From positions 558,001-622,000 of the forward strand of contig JAHDVF020000432.1 of the NCBI GenBank assembly GCA_022606425.2: a stretch of 64,000 nucleotides of DNA, given 5' to 3'. This DNA comes from Lepidostoma basale. Lineage: Eukaryota; Arthropoda; Insecta; Trichoptera; Lepidostomatidae. Below the pieces are notes generated by a model. That model ran no database searches. It saw nothing but the letters and a program-made list of their open reading frames with translations, and was not told the origin of the DNA. This document shows positions 10,783 to 22,700 of the stretch, one piece after another. The position numbers were made by a program, and so were the translations under genes. Numbering within the stretch: position 1 is the stretch's first letter; each line of letters opens with the position of its first letter.

Positions 10783-13700
10783 TCAAAATACACCCTGATC
10801 CAAAAAGCTATCGGCAAAAGAGGGATTATCGATGAATATCTGCTTGACAGACTCCAGAGTGTGGTTTGTGATACATTTGCGAGTCTTCGTCAGGTGCTTA
10901 CTGCTCTCGTCTTCCCCAATCAGCTTGAATCTCTCCAAATGCTCGCTTGAAGAGATATCTGATTCATCTTCAATATCTTCGTCACCTTTACCTGAAATAA
11001 GTTTACAATAATTGACATGTATAGACAAGAATTGACACGTGGTTTGCGGGTGTTTTTTGCCATCCACACCAGTGTAAACATTTTGAGATGTGTACCTTAA
11101 TAGGTAGGTGGGAATGTAGAGTGTAGCATACAGCAATATGAATGAAATGAAATAAAATCAGTTTATTTCTCACAAAAGACACAACAAACTAGCCATCACG
11201 CTGTCTCTCCGGAGAGATATTGAATGCAAAAAGAATGACCTGTACTCTGTTTCTTCTTTCTTCTTTCCTGACATACTTCTCTCGCTTTCTCAACATTCAT
11301 ACATCTTGTAATGCACGCATGTCGATTTCTCTGACTCCTCACGTGGCCGACATTTAATATTGGATTGATTTGATTGATCATGCCCCATTTTTTTGGGTCT
11401 TTGTCTATTTCTAGTTCAATTGAAGTCATTTACATATACTTTATTTACCATTGGCGCTGGTGTCCAGTATGTATGAGGTATGCAAGCGATATGATTTGAT
11501 GATGAATGTGAATAAGTCCAAGGTAATGATTTTTGAAAAAGAAGGAAACATGACAGTCTGCAACGTTAATGTAAATGGTGAAAATCTGGAACAAGTGGAT
11601 GAATTTGTTTATTTAGGAAGTATGTTTACAAAGGATGGAAGAGTGGAAAAGGATATTGAAAGAAGAGTTGGGGCAGGCAACAGAGTAAATGGTGCACTTA
11701 AAGTTGTCATCGCAAACAAAAGCCTTTCCAAAAAAGCTAAGATGGTAGTGCATAATGGTGTTCTTGTGCCGACCCTTATGTATGGAAGTGAAGCATGGAA
11801 CTGGCAAAAGAAGGATGAAAGTAATTCTACTTTGAGGCAAAATGCAGTAGAAATGAGATCTCTAAGACGAATGTGTCGTAAATCTGTATGTGATACAGTG
11901 TCAAATGCAAGTATAAGAAGTGAATGCGGTGCGAATTAAAGTATTATGAAAAAAATAATAAAAGAGTCGTTAAGATGGTTTGGACACATGGAAATAATGA
12001 GTGAAGACAGAATGGTGAAGAAGGTATATGTAAACGGCGTGAACGGAGCTAGAAATAGAGGAAGACCGAGAAAAACATGGCACGATCAAATCAATCAAAT
12101 ATTAAGTGTCGGTCATGTGAAGAGTCAGAGAAATCGACGTGCGTGCATGACAAGATATATGAATGTAGAGGAAGCGAGAGAAGTATGTCAGGACAGAACA
12201 GTGTGGCGTTCCATTCTTTCTGCCTATCCCTCCGGAGAGACGACGTGATGTTAGTTGGTTAATTACCATTCTTTCTTCATTCATTATTTACATGTGTTCA
12301 AACTATCTTAATGACCATTTAATTATTTTGTTGAAAACACTTTCATTCGCACTGCATTAACTTCTTATATTTGCATTTAAAACTCTATCATATACAGATT
12401 TACAACACATTTGTTAAGAGATCTCATTTCTACTGCATTTATAAAAAATATACCAATTTAAAAGTAACACCATTCGGAATTCGAGGATATCGTTCGATAA
12501 TCGAAATAGAGGATATCGTTCAGTGGAGTAGATCCAGAAGAAGATACTGGAGGGACCATGTAGCCCGAATGGATGGTGACAGCATCGCATATACAGCCGC
12601 CTATGAAATCCCTTCCGGACACCGCACACCTGGAAGACCACCTAAGAGATGGAGGGACAGCTGGATCTCATCATCCGACGAGATATGATTTCTGTGTCAC
12701 AGATCGTCAGATCTATCAAAAGAAGAAGAAGACATTTTAGTAAGTTAGTTACCGCTCTTGGCATCCCTCTCCTCCAAGCCACAGGTGCAGGCTCCGGGCG
12801 GGGGGGCGCCTGTCTTAGGGGGGACCGAAGACCGTGGCATCACAAACGGCTCCTCCGGTCCGCGGTCCGTTATCCCCGTAGAATTGTTGAATATCTCCGT
12901 CAGCCTTGTCAGCTCCTCTGCAAATGTAGTTCAAATGGATTTTTATCAAGCCAAACAAAAACCCTTTAAAAAAACCCAAACAAGAATAAAAAAATTATAT
13001 TTTTCAAACTGTGTAAGAGCGTTTTGTCTAGTTTTAAATTGGTAAAACCCTTTCAAACCACAATAGCTTTTTTTTTTTGCTGAAAAATGTCCAAAATTTT
13101 ATTTAATTATATAATTGTCTTTCTTTCAAAAAAGTTATAATGTGGACTCAATACTAACTTACTAACTATCATGCCGCCTCTCCGAAGGGGTAGGCAGAAA
13201 AAATGGACTGTCGCACTTTTTTTTTTCCTGACATATTTCTCTCGCTTCTTCAACATTCATATATCGTGTCATGCACGCGCGTCGATTTCTCTGACTTCCT
13301 CCCTTGGCCAACATTCAATATTTGATTTATTTGATCGTGCCACGTTTTCCTCGGTCTTCCTCTATTTCTAGTTCCATTTACATCGTTGACACATAATATT
13401 TTTACCATTCTTTCTTCATTCATTCTTTCCATGTCTCCAAATCATCTTAATGATCCTTTCATTATTTTGTTCATGACACTGTCATTTGCACCGCATTTAC
13501 TTCTTATATTTTCATTCGACACTCTCATTCACAGAGTATCCGCACATTCGTCTAAGCGATCTCATTTCTACTGCATTTATTTTACTTTTTCGCTTCCATA
13601 CATAAGGGTCGATACAAGAACACCATTGTTCACTGTCATTTTAGCTTTTTTGGATAGATTTTTGTTTGCGATGATAACTATAAATAGATATGTACAAAAA

Positions 13701-16700
13701 TTTGTGGAGTTTTGAGTTAGCTACATCAATGGATTGGCTATCTTGAAAGGGGCTTTTCAATGTTATATAATAAATAGGTGTCTTAAAATATAATTTCTCC
13801 AATGAGTTATTTAGCATTATTGTAATAAGATTAGTTAATAATGTAAACAAATGTATGCTTGAAGGTTAACCGTCTGACCTTCAGGTAATTTTCAGAGAAT
13901 CGTGCAAAAAAAACGGGTTTTTTATTAATAATATATTAATTTTATTTTTTTAAATAACGAAACGTCAAAGACTCGACCGCACACTTCGCCTGCCCCTTGT
14001 AAAATTAACATATTTATGAAGACTTATACTCAAGTGTTGTTGGCACACGCGCATATCCCTAACAGTTTGTACATTTTAGGTACATTACTTTTTCTCAAGC
14101 GCGTGCGTGATACGGGATAGCACAGAATGGTACAGTCAAAGTGAACGTATCACATACGTTCAAATACCTAGGGTGGTTAACATAAGGATGTTAATATTTT
14201 ATTTGAGTTTCATACAAAGCTACTATCCTATGCAAGACAACTTCACTTCTCTAGTTATAGTAATGGTTTAACCACTAAACTACAAGTTAAGTTTTCTCTC
14301 TAGTGGAGAATTATATTATTATGTATGTTTATAGTTTTTATTTCATTCTGATCTGACTTATGAAGATATAAAAGATTTTATTAAGACATGCGTCCCAGAT
14401 CTGTTGCGTGTGTAAAGTATTGTAAACTGTTGTTAATCAGAGGTTACCTTTAGTGAACATCTCATAGTTCTCGTAGCTGTAGGATTGAACCTTGTCGTAG
14501 CTGTCCAGAGCCAGGTGCATGAGGTGGGGCGGCATGTCATACTCCAGCACACTCTTGAACTTGCATTCGGGCACCGGACACTCCTGCAACAGTATTGAAC
14601 ATCTCTATAGCACCTTTTCTCATTCTAGTATTTGTATTTCCAACACTGATTTTCATTATACTTGTAGTTCCTATCATATTATTTAACACATCCTCTGCGA
14701 GACTGCAAACTGTAGATACATTTATACATTACAGTAAAACATGAGGACTGCGACTATAAACCACACTAACAAAGGCTGTTATTTTTATGACAATAAATTA
14801 TTTGCATTATTTATTTTGTGAGCATAACTATTGATTTATAATTTGACAAATAAATACCTTTATAATGTCCAAATTGGAATGCTGTAACTGCGATTCTTTC
14901 ACGGAGTCCTTCATAATACTTAGGCTGTCTCTGTGGATACTGGAACACAAAATATAATACAATGCGCAGATTCACATATGGTATATACTCCATGTCTGTA
15001 AATCTAGATTGCTTACTTAGCAAAAGTGATTTAATTTTTTTAAAGACATTTCTAAAATGATTTAATCTATGACTTTTTAAATTTAGCCCTTTATAAATGT
15101 ATAATGTGGCGTGTGATGGGCAGAATATTTATGTTAAAACTCTGTCCTCGCACAATTCATTGGTAGCTCGGCTCTTTAGCCTGGAATAAACCTCCTGGAA
15201 ATCTCAGGTGCATTTAAAACATACCTTTTCAAATGGTCGTACCCTGATATAAATGTTCAGGTACATGCTTCATACTAAATATGTATAGTCTATAACTAGG
15301 ATGTCCCCAGCAAATTCAATAAGGCAAGGAGGGCTTTCGCAACGCTTTGTCCTGTTTACCAATTTCATTTCAAGAAAGCTCAAGCTCTAAATATTTAACA
15401 GTAACTCTAAGATCTGAGTTGAACGGAATGTTCAGAAAAGTGAGCTGATTCTTTTTCATAACTCAGGACTCATCATTTTGAGTCGTTGTTTTCATAAAAA
15501 CGAACTCCCCAAATGAGCGAAAAAAAAGGTCGCCGCTAATTTCTTTGTCTACTAACTGGAAGTTGTAAAATTGGACGATCGAAATTGTGGGCGACTTTTT
15601 TAATTTTTTTAGCTCGACAGCGACTTCTGGTGAGTAGGCACCGAATTTGGCGACAACAGGAGGAGTTCGGCTCACTTCGTCAAGTAGAAGGGGTCGGCTC
15701 ACTTCGTCAAGCAGCTCAGCTCCCTGAACTGATTCACAAAAGAGTCGACTCTTTGGCAATAATTTACGATTCAGCCAGCGGATCATTGAGCTGTCGCTCT
15801 TTTTTGTGAGTCATCGCTCACTCGCTCACCAAAGTGAATCAACTCTTTGAGTTAACTCGTGAGCGGATCGCGTACCCCAAGTCTCTGCTTAATATTCAAG
15901 ATCTTTTGGCCCCAAACAGTGTCAAATCATCCCGTTCTCTGGGCAGGCGGAAGGTCAATCAGAGAAAAAGTCACTAGGCGCAATTGGCTATGGATCGGAC
16001 TTATCCTGAGACGTAACCCAGCCTGCATCGCTTAGGGGGCACTTGACTGGTCCCCCGTAAGTGGAAAGATAAAGCAAGGCAGACCTTGAGCCACCAGGAG
16101 AAGAACCCGGCAGGACGAGGTTAGGGTGGCAGGTTTCATTAGGATTGGTGTTAGGCATCAGGCATGCGATAGAGTCGGGTAGAGAAGGATCCGCTAGACC
16201 ATATGCACCACAGAGGTGTGACAGGATAAGATAAAACACTTTCTACAGCACCGTTGAGATGATTAATTTGTAAGAACGGCGCTTTATCAACTATTCAATT
16301 TATTATAATTTTTCAATTAGAACGATAGATAAGGAAATGTCATGTAATTAAGATTAGTTTGTCTTATAAGTTACCCACAGCTTCAGGTTAGGTTGGGTTT
16401 GTTACCTTAATTTGTCATCGGGAATGACTGCAGTGCTCATAGATGAGATTTTTTCATCTATCTGTGTATCAGAGGGGATAGATTCAGTTTCCTCAATCTC
16501 CTCTACCTCCTTGGTGATTTGTAATTGTTGGGGTATTAGGTTTATGCCATCAGTAGTTGTCTGATGGAAGACATTAATTAATTATAAAATCAATATTTTT
16601 ATTATAGAAAAATGATTTCCGATATATAATTATAAACTGGATATTGTAAAACTCTTACCCTTTTTAATATACTTGTGCGGAAGGCTCTGGAAAATATAAT

Positions 16701-19700
16701 CATTCTGTTACAATAAGAATTGAATAAATTAATATCATAATATAAATAGGCAAGAATTCGGATGTCATCAAGAAAGAGTACGAGAATACAGTAGAATGTC
16801 ATTTATCCGGACATCAGTTAACCAGCGTCAATTATCCGGACAAGCCGAGATGACGAAGTATTCTGTACTGTGACCTACGCATGACTAAGCTTACCCCACC
16901 ACACCTACACAACGTTGGCTGTGGGTTGAATGACGATTAAATTGTTTCTCTGGTACAAAAAGAGTATGAGGATGATGAAGGAGAATGAATCAGTCATGAA
17001 GAAGCCTTTACAGCATTAGAAACTGCGCTATCATGGTTTGAAGAGCAAGAGAAAAGCAGCTCAACTCAATTGTTCAATTATTAAAACTTATTATTCCTGA
17101 AGATTTATAATTCTTATTTTCATATTGAATAAATATAACTGCTGTGATATTACTTATCACAGACATGTTATGTTATAACCTAAACATGTCTGTGATAAGT
17201 GAAATAAATTGTTGTAATATGTGCAGTTATATTTATTCAAAATTATAATCCTTATACCATGCTTTGTCTTATTATTAGTTAAAACTTGAGTATAAACTTT
17301 GGTTTTAAAAAATCTAATTCTGTAATTTAAAATTTAAAAAAATAAATCATCATACCCCCTCTCCAAAATCTCCATAGCCAAATTAGAAAATCCAGAATTC
17401 GACGAGTCCTGCAAAATTTAAGTAAATGTAATCAGCCATGATGATGAAAAGGGTGATAAACACCTTTCATAAGGTGGTATAAGATGCGGGTACCGACCGT
17501 AGAGAACCTCTGGAAGTCCGACAGGGAGGGCTTTTGCGGCCGGGGGAGGTTTGCCTTGTCTGAAACGATTGAATCTCGTATCTCCGCTGATCTCCTCACC
17601 GAGTCCCTCACCGATTTCGCCACCGTGTCGTCCAACACTGGAACATGCACATTTCTACTTCTCAAGGCTTCATCATTACACATCATCTTGGAATATGGTA
17701 ATAGACATTTCGTTTACCGAGTAGAATGAGAACTAACTAACTAACTAACCATCATGTCATCTCTTACTTCTCTCCATTCCTCAACATTCATATATAGTGC
17801 CATGCACGCACGTCGATTTTTCCGTCTCCTCACGTGGGTGACATTCTATATTTGATTTATTTGATCATGCCACGTTTTCCTTGGTCTTCTTCTATTTCTA
17901 ATTCCATTTACATCATAAACATATACTTTTTTTTTTACGATTATTTCTTAATTCATTCTTTCCATGTGTCTTTCTTCTTCTTCTTCTTCTTTCAGTGCCG
18001 TGTCAGGTCCCCCCAACGTTGGCGATCACTACAGCAAAGGCATCTCTATACTGCGCCAATTGGAATGGGTTCTGAACTCTTGTTATTCCTGTCCGATGTT
18101 CCGCAGCCAGGACAGCTGGCTTCTACCAACTCCCCGACCCCCTGTACTTTACCCATTAATATCAGTCGAAGGAGGTGGTATTTTTCTCCCCAAATACGAG
18201 ACCTTTCTAATTTTCACACTCGACAACAGCTCTCTATTGGCTCTGGCTCTCTGCAGTACGACTGCATTACTGACCCTATCGGTCCACGGTATACGGAGCA
18301 TTCACACCATCGAAAGCTTCCAACCGGTTGATTACATTCACTTTCAGAGTCCAGGTTTCGCAGCCATATAGTAGAACAGACCATATATAACATTTAATCA
18401 TTCTTTGTCGGAGTTTCAAGTTAAGATTACCCATGTGTCCAAACCATCTTAATGTTTCTTTCATTATTTTGTTCATAACACTTTAATTCGCACTGCCTTC
18501 ACTTTTTATATTATTATTTGACACTTTATCATACACAGTTTTTCTACACATTCGTCTAAGAGATCTTATTTCTACTGCATTTATTCTACTTTCATCCTTC
18601 TTTTGCCAGTTCCATGCTTCACTTCCATACTTAAGGGTTGGTACAATAATATCATTATGCACTGCCATTTTATTTTTTGATAAGACATTTATGAAAGTTA
18701 GTTAGTAAGTTAAATGTCCCGTCAGAGATACATATTTTAATGTTTTGAGATTAATTATGAAAATAATTTATTGAAATGATGAGATTAGTTTTACTAACGC
18801 CATTTGGGCAGGTACGTGTCCGAGGTGATAGCGTCGCCGCACTGGTAGATGGCCTTGGCGATCTCCGTCTTGTCCGTCATGTCTCCGTAGATGACGAAGG
18901 GCTTGGCCCCGGGGGCTTTCAAGGTGTCCGCGCGGTCCTTGTCAAAGAAGTAGCTGTTGATGGACTTGGCTGCAATCATAAAATAACCATTTTATTAAAG
19001 GCTAGTGTAATACATAATAAATAAAATATTTTATCACCAGGCATCACCATGGGTTACAAACAAACAGATGATGTTAACATTGGTTGGCAAAATAGCTGTC
19101 GCAACACTCAAAAAGTGAATAATAAAAATTATGATATATATCATAAAATGTCCAGCTGACGAAAAGTGTACCATCTAAAATAACACGTGATAAATTATTT
19201 TTATTTAGTTATTTTATTTTATACGAGTATTATTTGTTTTAGATTTATTTTGTGGACGTTGGACGATCAAAGTGTGCGCGGGAGATGCCTATTGGTGGCG
19301 ATGAGGTTCGCAACCCATCACACCGCATCGCTCGCATGGCGAAAAGAGAAGGATGGAGTGAAGCATCGGTTAAAGTGTGGCAGTCCATTCTTTCTGCCTA
19401 CCCTTTCGGAGAGACGGCATGATGGTTAGTTAGTTAATTAGTTAGTGATATCATAACAGTGTAACAAATGATTCAGTGCAATAGCATCTTGCAGAGAAAT
19501 GGCTTGAGTGAAGGTAATACTCAGAACCGTGAGAGCTACAGGCCGAGATCAGAAGACCGTACCCAACAGAGACAGACAATGAGTTGGCATAGCGCCAGGA
19601 AGATGAAGAAGATTACATCGTAACACATTTTAACAGTTAATAATGGGTCCTAACCCTTATGTATGGAAGCGAAACATGGAACTGGCAGAAGATGGATGAG

Positions 19701-22700
19701 AGCAGAATAAATGCGGTAGAGATGAGATCCCTAAGACGAATGTGTATTAGAACAATGTGCGACAGAATCTCAAATGATGATATAAGAAAGGAATGTAGAG
19801 TGGAAGAATGTTATATGAACAAAATTATGAAAGGATCGCTGTGATGGTTCGGACATATGGAGCGCATGGATGGAGAAATAATGGTTAAGAAATTATACGT
19901 TAACAATGTAAATGGAGTACGGAGTATACGTTAACAATGTAAATGGAGATTGAGGTAGACCGAGGAATTAATCAAAATTTAAAAGTTGGTCATGTTAGAA
20001 GTCGAAAGAATTGACGTGTGTGTATTACTCGTCGTATGAATGTGGATGAAGCTAGAGAGGTGTGCCAGGATACAGTAGTGTGGCGGTCCATTCTCTCTGC
20101 CTACCTCTGCGGCGTGATGGTTTGTTTGTTTATTTAATGTTAAAATATCATAGTGCTTCGGCCATAATAATAGACTTTTTAAATAAATAATGTTTTGAAG
20201 TATAATAACAAATAACTAACCATTACACTGTCTCTCCGGAGACGGAAAAATGGACCATTACACTATTCTATCCTTGCACACCTCTCTAATGAAGGAAACA
20301 TCTATATGTTTTCATTCGTTCTGTATTATATCACACACTGCTTGACACACATTCTTCTTGGTGATTTCATTCGGATGATATTTGCGTAATTTTGTTTCTC
20401 TTACCATTCTCGCTCCCCTCCAGGGACTCTGCCTCCTCCGCATCCTCCACCAGTCCTCGTGTATCCGGGGCTGAAGCTCTTCGTTCTTCTACGGATTTCT
20501 TCTCACACTGAGCACTCTCTACGAATATCTTCTCCAAATTTGGAAGGAAGCCCAACTGAAAAAAATACATTTAAATTTCAAGGAGGCGATATTCGCCCTC
20601 GATCGATAGCAAACAATGAATGGAGGCGATATTCACCCTCGATCGATAGTTAAAAATGGTTCAAAGCGATTTTCACCCTCCATCGATAGCAAACAATGGA
20701 GGCGATATTCGCCCTCCATCGATAGCAAACAATGAATGGAAGTAATATTTGCCCTCAACCGATAGCAAACTAAGGTTGGAGACAATAATCGGCCTCGATC
20801 GATAGCAAACAATGAATGGAGGCGATATTCGCCCTCGACCGATAGCAAAAACTGGTTGGTGGCAATTTTCGCCCTCCATCGATAGTAAACAATGGTTGGA
20901 GGCGATATTCGCCCTTTATCGATAGCAAACTAGATTTGGGTAGCTATACCTGGGCCGGAGGCAGGTTGGTGTGGTAGGAGAAGAGCTTCCTGAACTCCCT
21001 GCAGAGGCTCCTCATGTTGTCCTTGAGCTTCTTGTCCACACACTCCGTGTGCTCCAACTGGTTGTCCCTCTCGTCCAGCTCCCTCTTGTAGGACTCCAGA
21101 TTGTTCTTCAGTTCCTCGATTTGTTGACCGTATTCTGGGAAAAAAAATCAGCCCTGTGTCGTAATACAAAAAGAAAACAAACAAATAAATGCGTTCACAC
21201 TCTCACAAACTGTCTGCACCCAAATATATGTTTGCTCTCCGTCAGGTTCAAGTTCCAGACCGGGCGGACAGCCAATCTCAAATCATCAGTTATTTTGTTC
21301 CTTGCATCAAGATTGCAGTCCCAGAGGATGTGGAAGGCCATCTGGGACCCTTCGCTGCACGTACGAGTACACTCCGGATCCAGTGCCAAGCTAAAATCAT
21401 GGAGCCTGGCCCTAGTTGAAGGGTTGGTTGTTAGTGGGACACTCACCCTTCTCTATCATGGCCTGCTTGATGAGGTAGTGGTGCCTCTCGGCGCACGCCG
21501 TGTAGAGCACGTCCACCACCCCGCGGCACTCCAGCTGGTGCCGCAGCAGCCTCGTCCTCTCCGTGATCTCGTGGGCGAACCTCGCCTGCTCCAGCCTGGT
21601 GGGAAACAACAACATTTTCACTCTGTTACCTGTCTCTGACATACAATACAATTAATATAATTGGTTAGTCATTTTGACTTTTTAACCTTCCCTTAGTGAT
21701 GCTTTGTAGCCAGTACGCATTGCTTCTAATAACTTTGATATCTCTATAAATATAATTCGACAACCTTCTTGGCCGAGTGATAAGTGCATTGACTGCCACT
21801 CCGAAGGTTCCGGGTGCGATTCCCGGCAAGGGCAGTGTGATTGTCACACTGCCTTTGGCCTGGTGTAGAATTCACGTGACAATAAAATGGCGATAGATTA
21901 ACTACCTATCACATGTCACGAGAATCACTAACACTCGGTTAAGATTTTCTGAATTCCTCAATTATACGAGTATAATTATGTATGGATTGAAACAATTATA
22001 TGAATGCATAACATATTGTATAATAATAAGAAATAGAATATATGAAATAGAAAGAAATAGCATATCACGCACACACATTTCATATTTTACTCTCTCGCTA
22101 CTTTTATATTTGCGAGTAGGAGAGAGACAAGTGATAAGTTGCGCGCGAAGAATTCGAATCAAGGTGCAGCACCGTAACGCGAGGACATTTCTAGCACAGA
22201 AAGGGAGAAGTTAAAGAGACAATTCTTAGACACCGAGATTAGTCAGAAAATACCACATATACAGGTAATTGAAAAAATAATACTGGAATTAGATTAAGAC
22301 ATGTATGTCCAAGAATGTGATTTTGTAGTGTATTGTAGATTACGCGAACTTACATAATGACACCATCGAAATGATCTCTCAGTCTCTCCGTCTCCTCTTT
22401 GATCTTGAGCTGGAAGTCCTCCTCCAGCTGGCGGGCCATCTCCTTGAGGGCCACCTCCCTCTGGAGGCGGTACATGTTCTGGAGTTTCTTCTTCATGGCC
22501 TCCAGCCTGTCCTCCATGAGCAGAGTGTACTGGACTTGCATTTTTTTCACGGCTCCCTGAAATAATTATTTTACTCAATTAGCTAAACCAGATCTACAAA
22601 ACCGTCAATACCAACCGGAGTAAGACCTCTAGGAAGGCCTAGACAGCGCCTAATGGATAATGTTCTGGGTGATCTAGCCAGATTGGACGATTCGGACTGC

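Noticed and set aside
20633..20879. Repetitive proteins on the minus strand in the 40-bp array
   Set aside because: A 40-base period shifts frame each unit, and the open frames arise from the repeat; the array lies within an intron.
21757..21840. tRNA gene on the plus strand
   Set aside because: The same reasoning applies: the T arm folds but the acceptor and anticodon arms do not, and the SINE body follows.
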